The notes under the pieces were generated by a model that was not told where the DNA came from, ran no database searches, and was given only the letters and a program-made list of their open reading frames with translations. A DNA stretch of 64,000 bases from Breoghania sp037026715 (GTDB lineage Bacteria; Pseudomonadota; Alphaproteobacteria; Rhizobiales; Stappiaceae), in contig NZ_JBANCG010000004.1 in NCBI RefSeq assembly GCF_037026715.1, forward strand, positions 1 to 64,000. Direction: 5' to 3'. How positions within the stretch are numbered: position 1 is the first letter of the stretch; the number at the start of each line of letters is the position of its first letter. Below, piece after piece: positions 17,435-25,635 of this stretch. The position numbers and the translations under genes were made by a program.

Positions 17435-19723
17435 TCAGGCCAGCGCAGCCATCGGCGCTTCGGGTTCGGGGTGTGATGGATGGGCATCGCCGGCACGCGC
17501 CAAAACCGGGGTCGGCGCCGACGTCGGAACCGGGACCTGCGGCATGCCAGCGGAGCGATCGGGCATCCGGCGCAGCTGTTCCACATCGAGGATCAGCGAG
17601 ACGCGGCCATCGCCCAGAATGGTGGCGCCGGAGATGCCTGGAATCGGCTCGAAATTGTCGTGGAGGCTCTTGATCACCACCTGTTGCTGACCGATGAGCT
17701 CGTCGACCACGATCCCGATCTTGCTGTTGTTGGCGCTTTCCACCAGCACGACGAGCCCGTTCCAGGCTTCGGGAACGGCCTCGCGCACGCCGAAGATGCG
17801 GCTGAGGTGGATGAGGCGGATGTATTCGCCGCGAATGAACACGACCTCGCCGCCGCCGGTCAGCGCGCGGACATGGGCCTGTTCCGGCTTGAAGCTCTCC
17901 ACGATACTCGTCAGCGGCAGGATGTATTTCTCCCGCCCCACCGCCACCAGCATGCCGTCGAGGACGGCGAGCGTCAGCGGGATGCTCAACGTGAAGCGCG
18001 TGCCCTTGCCCGCCTTGGAGCGCATGGATATGCGTCCGCCGAGATTGATGATGTTCCGGCGCACCACGTCCATGCCCACACCGCGGCCGGAGACATCGGA
18101 GACCGTTGCCGCCGTCGAGAAGCCGGGCGCGAAGATCAGATCGTCGATCTCGTCTTCGGAGAGCTTGGCTTCCGGGGAGACGATCCGCTTTTCCACCGCT
18201 TTTGCGAGGAGCTTTTCGCGGCTGATGCCTGCGCCGTCATCTGTGACTTCGATCAGGATATTGCCGCCGGCGTGGCTGGCCGCCAGGCGGATCGTTCCCA
18301 GTTCCGGCTTGCCGTTCGCCTTTCGCACGTCCGGCGGCTCGATACCGTGATCGACCGCATTGCGGATCATGTGGGTCAACGGATCGGCGAGTTCCTCGAT
18401 GACCGTCTTGTCGACTTCGGTCTGCTCGCCCGCCGTCACGAGCCGCACCTTCTTGCCCAGTCGGGCGGAGATGTCGCGGACCATCCGCGGCATGCGCGCA
18501 AAGACCGATTTGACAGGTTGCATGCGTATCGCCATCACGCATTCCTGTAACTCGCGCGTCAGCGTGGCGATTTCGTCAAAGCCTTGCGTCGCCGCCAGCG
18601 GCGGCATGTCGCTCCCTTCCGAGGGCGGCTGCTGCACCAGCATCGATTGCGCAATGATCAGCTCGCCAACGACGTTGACGAGACGGTCGACGCGGGCAAG
18701 TTCCACCCGAATGGAGGTTACGCCCGCGCTCTTCTGGCTGGAGGCAGCCGGTCCGGCCTCGGCCTGCGCCGGCTCCGATGATGCCAAGGCCTGGGAAGCC
18801 GGGGCCTGGGGAACGGAGCCCCGGGGAACGGAGCCCTGCGGCGCCGGCCGGTCATCGGGCGGAGATGCGGCCTCATCGTCTGCGCCGATGCTCGGCGCGG
18901 GCGGCTCGGCCGCCGCATCCGCGTCGGCGGCCCCCGTCTCGCAACCCGGCTCCAGCGCGGCGATGACGAGATCGCAATCCTCGTCGACGAATTCGAAGAC
19001 CTCGTGCAGTTCGGCAAGCGGGCTCGCGGTCTCGATCTCGATATTCCATGCGAGATAGGCGTCCTCGGGCTCAATCGTCGCAAGAGACGGCAGGCGGGCC
19101 GTGTCGCAGGTGAGCGTCACCGTGCCCAACCGCATGAGTTCCCGGATCAGCAGAAGCGGTTCGTTGGCGTGCCGAAACAGTTCGGGATGGGGCGCGAAGC
19201 GGATGGAATAGCGGGCAGACGCCTCAGCCGGCGCGGCGGCGGCGTCTGCCTGAACGGTGGCTGCATCGGCCGGGGACGTTTCCTTTCCGGCGCCCTCCAC
19301 CTTCCCCACGAGGCCCGCCTCGGTGAGGAGCGCGCGCAGCTCCTCTTCCTCTGCCACGCCGAAATCGGCGGCGAGTTCGCGTTTCTCCTGTGCCGCCTCC
19401 ACCAGGCTCGCCAGGACATCCGCCGCGCGCACGAGCGCAGAGGTGATCACCTCACCCTGATGCACCCGTCCATCGCGCAACGCGTCGAGCAGGGCCTCGT
19501 AGGTATGGGAAAAGGCGACGAGCCGCGTGAAATTGAAGGCTCCCGCGCCGGCCTTGATCGAGTGTACGGCGCGGAAAATAGCGTTCAGCTCTTCCGTATC
19601 GGCTGCACGCTCCTGCAGGTCGGTCAGATGCTCATCGAGCGCGGCCAGCAACTCCGCGCATTCCTCGAAGAAGGTCTGGCGAAATTGCGCGAATTCGTCG
19701 GTGTCGGGGCGATCGGAACTCAA
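17435..19723 (-). CDS. cheA: CheA, chemotaxis histidine kinase
   Basis: 762 residues. I place the start at the TTG at 19723 because AGGAGG lies 9 bases upstream and translation then begins just before the HPt domain; the longer frame runs into cheY. The HPt domain has His54 in RAVHSIKAGAGAF. A long alanine/proline-rich linker (about 260-345) follows the P2-like region, then dimerisation (P3), the ATPase with ELADPLTHMIRNAVDHGIE, TDDGAGIS and GRGVGMDVV, and a CheW-like P5 domain (LTLAVLDGMLVAVG to the end). The order cheY-cheA-cheW is conserved. A phosphoryl route to the adjacent CheY and to CheB is expected. Confidence 0.96.
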   Translation of the reverse strand: MSSDRPDTDEFAQFRQTFFEECAELLAALDEHLTDLQERAADTEELNAIFRAVHSIKAGAGAFNFTRLVAFSHTYEALLDALRDGRVHQGEVITSALVRAADVLASLVEAAQEKRELAADFGVAEEEELRALLTEAGLVGKVEGAGKETSPADAATVQADAAAAPAEASARYSIRFAPHPELFRHANEPLLLIRELMRLGTVTLTCDTARLPSLATIEPEDAYLAWNIEIETASPLAELHEVFEFVDEDCDLVIAALEPGCETGAADADAAAEPPAPSIGADDEAASPPDDRPAPQGSVPRGSVPQAPASQALASSEPAQAEAGPAASSQKSAGVTSIRVELARVDRLVNVVGELIIAQSMLVQQPPSEGSDMPPLAATQGFDEIATLTRELQECVMAIRMQPVKSVFARMPRMVRDISARLGKKVRLVTAGEQTEVDKTVIEELADPLTHMIRNAVDHGIEPPDVRKANGKPELGTIRLAASHAGGNILIEVTDDGAGISREKLLAKAVEKRIVSPEAKLSEDEIDDLIFAPGFSTAATVSDVSGRGVGMDVVRRNIINLGGRISMRSKAGKGTRFTLSIPLTLAVLDGMLVAVGREKYILPLTSIVESFKPEQAHVRALTGGGEVVFIRGEYIRLIHLSRIFGVREAVPEAWNGLVVLVESANNSKIGIVVDELIGQQQVVIKSLHDNFEPIPGISGATILGDGRVSLILDVEQLRRMPDRSAGMPQVPVPTSAPTPVLARAGDAHPSHPEPEAPMAALA

Positions 19724-19742
19724 CGGTTCGCTCCTCCTGTCG

Positions 19743-20114
19743 TCAGCCCGCCGGGCAGACCTTGTTGACGACCTGCAACAGCTTGTCGGGTGCGAAGGGC
19801 TTGACGATCCAGCCCGTCGCACCGGCCGCCCGACCTTCCGCCTTCTTCTGGTCGCCGCCTTCGGTCGTCAGAATGAGGATCGGAATGGAACGATGGCTCG
19901 TCCCCGCCCGAACCCGCTTCACCAAAGTGACGCCATCCATGTTGGGCATGTTGATGTCGGTGATGATCAGATCGACGCGCGTGCCGTCGAGAAGCGAGAG
20001 GGCCTTGACGCCGTCCTCGGCCTCCACGACCTCGAAGCCCGCTCCGCTCAGCGTAAAACGCACCATGTCGCGCATCGTCTTGGAATCGTCGACGGTCAGG
20101 ACCCGCTTGCCCAT
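19743..20114 (-). CDS. cheY: CheY-type single-domain response regulator
   Basis: 123 residues, a lone receiver domain: RVLTVDDSKTMRDMV (acidic pair Asp9/Asp10), phospho-acceptor Asp53 in IITDINMPNMDG, Thr in ILTTEG and Lys in IVKPFAPDKLL. It takes phosphate from CheA. It has no output domain, so its target is either a flagellar motor elsewhere or another protein. The ATG at 20114 touches the upstream STAS gene stop. Confidence 0.95.
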   Translation of the reverse strand: MGKRVLTVDDSKTMRDMVRFTLSGAGFEVVEAEDGVKALSLLDGTRVDLIITDINMPNMDGVTLVKRVRAGTSHRSIPILILTTEGGDQKKAEGRAAGATGWIVKPFAPDKLLQVVNKVCPAG

Positions 20115-20393
20115 TTATTCCGCACTCCAGCACTGAAATTCTTCGACAAGCCCCAGATCGGCGAAGGCGGCGATGAGTGCCGGCGAGGGGGCCACGATGG
20201 TTACGGGACATCCCTCCGCGCTCAGCGTGCGGCCGGCGGACAGGAGAACCTGGATGCAGGCCGTGCCCACCCGGTCGACCCGACGCGCGTCGATGCAAAC
20301 GGCGCGGTCGCCGCGGCTCTCGGCCATCAGCGCCGCCTTGAGCTCGCTTGCCGCCTCGATGTCGAGATTTTCTGGAAGGTCTATGGTCAACAT
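20115..20393 (-). CDS. STAS-domain protein, first gene of the che operon
   Basis: 92 residues, a single STAS fold (LTIDLPENLDIEAASELKAALM, VCIDARRVDRVGTACIQVLL). The usual phosphorylatable serine of anti-anti-sigma factors is replaced in the segment VGTACIQ by threonine and alanine. Small STAS proteins of this sort commonly head alphaproteobacterial che operons before cheY and cheA; their role there is unclear. It may exchange with the second STAS protein for the RsbW-like kinase, but the sequence does not show that. The stop directly abuts the cheY start. Confidence 0.85.
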   Translation of the reverse strand: MLTIDLPENLDIEAASELKAALMAESRGDRAVCIDARRVDRVGTACIQVLLSAGRTLSAEGCPVTIVAPSPALIAAFADLGLVEEFQCWSAE

Positions 20394-20611
20394 CTATTCT
20401 TCGCGTGGAACTATCGTTAGAACTTTCGTTTAATCCATGCGCCAAAATTGACGCAGAGATAAATCGTATATTTATAACAATACTTAAGCCTCAAACTGAT
20501 TAAATAACCTTTAATTCAGTGCATTTGCACGCATATATAGAAACTCATATGTAGAAATACAGATATAATTACTTCCATAAGGGATTCCACGACATCCCGC
20601 AGCGCGCAGTA
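20394..20611 (-). promoter_or_regulatory. AT-rich promoter region of the STAS-cheYAWRDB operon
   Basis: 218 bases of markedly AT-rich sequence lie between the downstream end of the HPt-kinase gene and the start of the che operon. The word CCGCAGCGCGC occurs twice near its left-hand kinase end (20595-20625). I could not pick a convincing sigma-70 or sigma-28 promoter by eye. The promoter role is inferred from composition and from the change of operon. Confidence 0.45.
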
Positions 20612-23011
20612 TCACTCCGCAGCGCGCCGAAGCGCGCCGTCATCGAGCAGCCTGATGGCGTCGTGGAGCGAGGTCAGCAGCTTTACCGCGCAGGCGCTCC
20701 GCATCTGGTCGTCCGCATCCTCCACCCGGCGGGCGAGGACCGCGATATCCTCCAGCCCGAACTGTCCGAACAGTCCCGCGCAGCGATGCGCCGCTTGGGC
20801 CATGGCAACAAGGTCCCGGTTCTCCGCCGCGGTTTCCAGAGCGAGAACATATTCGACGGTGTTGGCACGAAGCTTTTGCAAGAGGTCTTCGAACGTCTCC
20901 GCGCCGACCGCCCCCTTGAGCTCACGCAAGGTTGCGCCGTCGACACGGGACGCTTCCGGTTGAGGCTCCTCTGGCGGGAGACGCTCCGTGGAGGAAGATG
21001 CGATGTCGCAGGCGCGCGACGACGCGGCGACTTCCCCCGCCGCTGCGGCTTGCGGAACGAACGACTCCATCTCCGGACGCTCCGGACGCACGAGGGAAGC
21101 CGTCGCGATCTCATCGACTGCCGCCTCCAGGTCGGCCTGGCGCAGGGGTTTGACCAGATAGCGATCAAACCCGACCTGCATGGCACGCTCCCGGCTCTCG
21201 GTGTGGGCCTGCGCCGAAAGGGCGAAGATCGGGACGGCGTTCGCAGGCGCAGGCAGTCGGCGTATCATCATGGCCGCGGTGAACCCATCAAGGCGCGGCA
21301 TCTGGATATCGAGGATCACCAGATCGAAGGGCATCGCACGAACGGCATCCAACGCCTCCTGCCCGTCGGCAACGGCATGGACCGTGTGACCGTTGCGCTC
21401 CAGCATCTTGACAACAACCACGCGGCTGGCGGGCGTGTCTTCGGCAACCAGAATGCGCAGAGCCCGCCGACCGACGTCCGACGCCCCCTCCAACGGCTCC
21501 ATCGACCCTTGCGGTGACGGGATGTCCTCCTCCGCGGCATCGACCAGCGGAATGTCGACGCGAAACGTGGTCGTGTACCCGGCTCTCTCGCACAGGCCGA
21601 TCGTCCCGCCCATCAGATCGGCAAGGCGCTTGCTGATCGCCAGCCCCATGCCCGATCCGGCCGCCCCCCTGGGGTTTTGGGATCGACCCTGCTCGAAGGC
21701 CTTGAACAGCCGCCGCACGTCGCTTTCCGGGATGCCAATGCCCGTGTCCCGGATTTCGAAATAGAGGCCGTTCTTGCCGTCCTGCGTGCGTCGCCCCGCC
21801 ACCACTTCCACGCAGCCGGCCTCGGTGAACTTGACGGCGTTGGCCAGCAGATTGAGGACGATCTGGTGAAGGCGGTCGCGGTCGGCATGAATGATCTGCG
21901 GCAGGTCGCGGGCGAAGGTGTAACGCAGCTCGATCGGTTTTTCCGCGATCAGGACGCGCGCGATGTTCAGCAGGCGGGCGAGCATCGCCTCGAGATTGAA
22001 ATCGCTGGGGCGCAGCTCCATCCGGCCGCTTTCCAGCCGCGAAATGTCCAGGATGTCGTTGACCAGAGCCAGAAGGTTCTGGGCAGCCTCGTCGATGCCA
22101 TCGGAAAACAGACGCTGGTCGTCGCTCAGTTCGGTATCGCGCAGGAGCTGGCAAAACCCCATGACCGCATTCATCGGCGTACGGATCTCGTGGCTTATCA
22201 TCGCCAGGAACTCGGATTTTGCACGGTTGGCGCGATGGGCCTCGCTTGCCAGTTCCTCGGTGCGGGCGGCCTGAGATTCCAGCGCTGCCGCCTGCTGTTC
22301 CAGGCGCATGTAGGCCTGCGAAAGCGCCTGCTCACGAGCCTTGGCATCGCTGATGTCGGTCAGCACGTTGACGACACCGCCGGTGCGCGTCGAATGGTTG
22401 GAAATCCGGACCCAGCGACCGTCCGCAAGGCTCTCCTCCACCACCGCGTAGGCCCTGCTGCGGCGCCGTTTCACACGGTGGTCGATGAAACACTCAAGAT
22501 CGTCGATGGTACCGTAGGCACCGCCCCTTGCCGCCGTGCGGATGATGTCGCGAAAATCAGCGCCGGGCGTCAGTGCTTCTGCCGCCTGCGGGTAGAAGCC
22601 GCGAAAGGGGGCGTTGCACAGCACGAGCCGATCATTCTTGTCGAAGATCGAGAAGCCCTCCTGCGTGCTCTCGATGGCATCCAGCAGGGTCGTGCGGGCC
22701 TCGTGGGCCTCTTCCGCGAGCTGACCGATGGCCGCCGTCTGCCGCTCAAGCCGCTCGCGGATCGTCTCCAGCTCCGCCTCGCGCGAGCGCATGTGATGAC
22801 GTCCGATCAGGAAGCCAAGGCAGAGACAGACGAGACCTGCGGCCAGGACTGAAGGCAGGGCACCACTCCGGCCGGCGACAGCCGCGAGGAAAAGGCCCAG
22901 ACCCGCGGCAACCAGGCAGGCCGCGCCCACATAGGCGATCGCGCGGACGGACATCGTCCGTCCGGAGCCCTTCCGCCATCGACTGACAATCCCGCTCTTG
23001 ATCGGAGGCAT
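20612..23011 (-). CDS. Hybrid histidine kinase: PAS-HisKA-HATPase-REC-HPt
   Basis: 799 residues. Two closely spaced membrane helices (about 22-45 and 51-70) leave almost no periplasmic loop, so sensing is probably cytoplasmic or in the membrane. A coiled coil (75-110) and a PAS domain (about 108-225, FSIFDKNDRLVLCNAPF) precede HisKA with His274 (ISHEIRTPMNAV). The HATPase domain (NLLANAVKF, DTGIGIPES, GSGMGLAIS) is followed by a receiver with Asp568 (LVILDIQMPRLDG) and an HPt domain with His742 (AAHRCAGLFGQFG). This is a complete phosphorelay up to the final regulator, which is not encoded next to it. The start is the ATG at 23011 or the internal ATG at about residue 20, which has a better GGAAGGG upstream. 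It has its own AT-rich upstream region, separate from the nar operon. Confidence 0.93.
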   Translation of the reverse strand: MPPIKSGIVSRWRKGSGRTMSVRAIAYVGAACLVAAGLGLFLAAVAGRSGALPSVLAAGLVCLCLGFLIGRHHMRSREAELETIRERLERQTAAIGQLAEEAHEARTTLLDAIESTQEGFSIFDKNDRLVLCNAPFRGFYPQAAEALTPGADFRDIIRTAARGGAYGTIDDLECFIDHRVKRRRSRAYAVVEESLADGRWVRISNHSTRTGGVVNVLTDISDAKAREQALSQAYMRLEQQAAALESQAARTEELASEAHRANRAKSEFLAMISHEIRTPMNAVMGFCQLLRDTELSDDQRLFSDGIDEAAQNLLALVNDILDISRLESGRMELRPSDFNLEAMLARLLNIARVLIAEKPIELRYTFARDLPQIIHADRDRLHQIVLNLLANAVKFTEAGCVEVVAGRRTQDGKNGLYFEIRDTGIGIPESDVRRLFKAFEQGRSQNPRGAAGSGMGLAISKRLADLMGGTIGLCERAGYTTTFRVDIPLVDAAEEDIPSPQGSMEPLEGASDVGRRALRILVAEDTPASRVVVVKMLERNGHTVHAVADGQEALDAVRAMPFDLVILDIQMPRLDGFTAAMMIRRLPAPANAVPIFALSAQAHTESRERAMQVGFDRYLVKPLRQADLEAAVDEIATASLVRPERPEMESFVPQAAAAGEVAASSRACDIASSSTERLPPEEPQPEASRVDGATLRELKGAVGAETFEDLLQKLRANTVEYVLALETAAENRDLVAMAQAAHRCAGLFGQFGLEDIAVLARRVEDADDQMRSACAVKLLTSLHDAIRLLDDGALRRAAE

Positions 23012-23221
23012 GAACAGTATGAAAGACCTGTTTTCAATCCAGTCCTGTCAACTTGAAGCGCAATTGTAAATAATGGACTATTACGCCATTTGTATTATCA
23101 CTTATCTATGCAAATTAATTTTAATCTATTTCAAGAACGAAGATAATATATAAAATATCCTATTTACTCTAGGGGTTATTACAGATCTTATCCGAATGGA
23201 GCGCGGGGAACCGGTTTCAAT

Positions 23222-23249
23222 CGGGTGGCGAGCGCGGCACCGCCACCCG
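23222..23249 (-). terminator. Stem-loop after the nar operon
   Basis: A perfect 9-bp inverted repeat CGGGTGGCG (23222-23230) and CGCCACCCG (23241-23249) lies just beyond the stop of the last nar-operon gene. In the minus-strand direction it is not followed by a T run, so it could be a factor-dependent terminator or an mRNA-stabilising end. Confidence 0.45.
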
Positions 23250-23269
23250 GCTCGGGATCGGACCCGCCG

Positions 23270-24187
23270 CTATTGCACCAGCGGCCCGTCCGCCGTCTCC
23301 AGCGACACGCCGGTGATCTTCGCGGAAGCCGCCAGCAGGGCGACGTACTGCGCCACCGCCCGCGACCAACTGGCCGCTTCCAGCCATCCCGCGATGCGCC
23401 CCTTCACGTGTTCGAAGGCAAGCGCCCGGCCGGGCTCGACCCGGTCGAGGGCGATGACGTGAAAGCCGTAGGGGGTGGCAACTGGGGTGCGGGACACCTC
23501 ACCCGCCCGCATCGTCGTCAATGCCGCCTCGAAGGCCTCGGTCGTCTGACCGCAGGAGACCTGACCAAGGCGCCCGCCGTCGCGCGCCGAACTGCAGGCC
23601 GAATAGCTGGCCGCGGCCTCGCCGAAGGCAGCTGGGCTATCCTGCAGCGCGCGGCAGAGCTCCAACGCCTTTTGTCGAGCCTGTTCGTGGGCGGCGGCGT
23701 CGCCTTCGGGCGCAGCCAGAAGGATATGACGGACCTCCCACAAGGGATCGGTGCGAAACTTCTCTCGGTTCCGCTCGAAGTAGCGTCGGCACTCCGCCTC
23801 GCGCGCTCTGGGCACCTCGACCTCTTGATCGATCAGCGCACGTATGAGCGCGTCCTCGGCGGCTTCCATCCGCCCCTCGCCAAGAGGCTCGGGGTCCGCC
23901 TCGATGCCGAGCCTGCGCGCTTCGCCCAGCAAAAGCTGGCGCACGACGAGCGCGCGCGCCGCCTTCCGGACAGACTCCCCCGGATTGGCGCCGGGATGGT
24001 TCTGCGCTTCGGCCAGGATCGACGCCTCGGGGATCTCCACCCCGTCGACGCTGACCGTGTCCAGCACGGGTCGTGCCTTGGGCGGAATGCGCGTATCCGG
24101 TTCCACATAGCTGGTGTAGCCAGCCTGTTGCCGGGCGGGCGAAGCGGCCCCGGGCGAGGGATTGCGGTTGTCGTAGAGCGTGGTCAT
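23270..24187 (-). CDS. PpiC/parvulin-type peptidyl-prolyl isomerase of the nar operon
   Basis: 305 residues. The C-terminal half has the parvulin signature (WEVRHILLAAPEGD, then GGRLGQVSCGQTTEAFEAAL and VATPYGFHVIALDRVEPG). The N-terminal part (about 45-140) is the helical SurA-N-like chaperone region (VDGVEIPEASILAEA). No signal peptide is visible, so it probably acts in the cytoplasm. Parvulin genes of this kind are often found directly after narI in alpha- and betaproteobacteria, where folding or maturation of the nitrate reductase complex is the suspected job. It lies 4 bases after narI. Confidence 0.87.
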   Translation of the reverse strand: MTTLYDNRNPSPGAASPARQQAGYTSYVEPDTRIPPKARPVLDTVSVDGVEIPEASILAEAQNHPGANPGESVRKAARALVVRQLLLGEARRLGIEADPEPLGEGRMEAAEDALIRALIDQEVEVPRAREAECRRYFERNREKFRTDPLWEVRHILLAAPEGDAAAHEQARQKALELCRALQDSPAAFGEAAASYSACSSARDGGRLGQVSCGQTTEAFEAALTTMRAGEVSRTPVATPYGFHVIALDRVEPGRALAFEHVKGRIAGWLEAASWSRAVAQYVALLAASAKITGVSLETADGPLVQ

Positions 24188-24191
24188 GAGC

Positions 24192-24911
24192 CTACTCCGC
24201 AGGAAGGCGAAGGTTCGCGGTACGGCGGTCCTTCGCGCGCACCACCTGATAGCCCGGCCGCCACATGTAGCGCACCGGAACCGACAGCATGTGGACGAGC
24301 CGGGAGAAGGGGAACAGCACGAAGATCGTCAGGCCCAGCAGGATGTGAAGCTCGAAGATCCAGTGCGTGCCATCGACATAGCGCGCAGCGGCGAAATCGA
24401 AGGTGAAGATCGCCTGCGCCCATGCCATGAAGCGGACCATTTCCGATCCGTCCAGGTGCTGGAGCGAGACGAGAATGGAGCAGAGCCCGAGGGCGAGCTG
24501 CAGCCACAACAGCACGATGATCAAATTGTCGGAGATGTTGGAGGCCGCGCGCACGCGGGCATCGAAGAAGCGGCGATGGATGAGCAGGCTCGCGCCGACG
24601 ATCGCCATGAGCCCGGCCACGCCGCCGAGAACGATCGCGACGATCTGCTTGGCCTCATGAGGGATGCCCAGCCATTCGAAGATCGCGATCGGGGTAAGCA
24701 GGCCGACGACGTGACCTGCGAAGATCGCCAGCACGCCGACGTGGAACAGCACCGAGCCCCACATCAATTGCCTGCGCCGCAGAAGCTGGCTGGAGCCGGA
24801 GCGCCACGTGTAGGGTTCGCGGTCGTAGCGGATGATAGAACCGACGATCAGGACGGTCAGCGCGATATAGGGATAGATGCCGAAGACGAAATTGTGAAAG
24901 GTGAGTTCCAT
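24192..24911 (-). CDS. narI: NarI, nitrate reductase gamma subunit (cytochrome b)
   Basis: 239 residues from the ATG at 24911 (MELTFHNFVFGIYPYIAL). Five membrane helices can be seen. The di-haem b histidines are expected in VLFHVGVLAIFAGHVVG and in the C-terminal WIFELHILLGLTIFVLFPFSRLVHMLSVP. It anchors NarGH to the cytoplasmic membrane and passes electrons from quinol to NarH. The gene begins 10 bases after narJ. Confidence 0.96.
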   Translation of the reverse strand: MELTFHNFVFGIYPYIALTVLIVGSIIRYDREPYTWRSGSSQLLRRRQLMWGSVLFHVGVLAIFAGHVVGLLTPIAIFEWLGIPHEAKQIVAIVLGGVAGLMAIVGASLLIHRRFFDARVRAASNISDNLIIVLLWLQLALGLCSILVSLQHLDGSEMVRFMAWAQAIFTFDFAAARYVDGTHWIFELHILLGLTIFVLFPFSRLVHMLSVPVRYMWRPGYQVVRAKDRRTANLRLPAE

Positions 24912-24921
24912 CTCTGCCTCC

Positions 24922-25635
24922 TCAGGCCCGGTGGCCGGCATGGGTGGAGACGTCGCGCGAAGATGCGCGCATCCGGCGCTGCAAGCGGTCGGGGCCGCAG
25001 GCGCCCTCCCCGGCATTGCCGCCAAAGGTGACGGCTTCCTCCTGCCAGATCGCATCGAGCGCCTGCAGGTCTTGCGGATCGTCCTCCGGCATCTGGCGCA
25101 ACTCGTCCAGAAGCGCGCGGTCGGGCGCGGTGAGCGCCATCTCCTCCAACACGGCGAAAGCGTTGCGATAGACCGAGCCGCGCTTTTCCAGCCGCTCCTT
25201 GAGGGCTGTCAGGATGTGCGCGGTCTGCCCGAGGAATTCGCCCGCCTCCGCTTCCGAGCGCTGCGACAGGAACTCCAGAAACAGCGGCAGGTAGTCGGGC
25301 AGCTCCCTGGCATCGATCTGAAGGCCAGCGGCCTCGTAGGTCGCCATCAGATCGACCATGGCCTGCCCGCGGTCGCGGCTTTCGCCGTGTACGTGTTCGA
25401 ACAGGTGCAGCGACAGCGTGCGCGTGCGGTCGAAGAGAAAGACGTAGCGCTCCTGAAGATCGGTGAGATCTCCTTTCGCGATATCGTCGATCAGCTCCAA
25501 CAACGCGGCGCGCGCGGTGGCTGAGAGAGAAGCGTCGTCACGCACCAATTGCACCATCTCCGACGCGGCGCGCTGAAGGTCGGGGCCCGGATAGGAGAGC
25601 AACAGCGAGAGGATCTTGAGGCTCGGGGTCATCAT
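24922..25635 (-). CDS. narJ: NarJ, nitrate reductase assembly chaperone
   Basis: 237 residues beginning MMTPSLKILSLLLSYPG; the ATGATG start at 25635 overlaps the narH stop. The body has the NarJ/TorD-family pattern QERYVFLFDRTRTLSLHLFEHVHGESRDRGQAM and YLPLFLEFLS. It is a dedicated cytoplasmic chaperone that lets the molybdenum cofactor be inserted into NarG and is not part of the final enzyme. The C-terminus is extended, with GACGPDRLQRRM. Confidence 0.95.
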   Translation of the reverse strand: MMTPSLKILSLLLSYPGPDLQRAASEMVQLVRDDASLSATARAALLELIDDIAKGDLTDLQERYVFLFDRTRTLSLHLFEHVHGESRDRGQAMVDLMATYEAAGLQIDARELPDYLPLFLEFLSQRSEAEAGEFLGQTAHILTALKERLEKRGSVYRNAFAVLEEMALTAPDRALLDELRQMPEDDPQDLQALDAIWQEEAVTFGGNAGEGACGPDRLQRRMRASSRDVSTHAGHRA

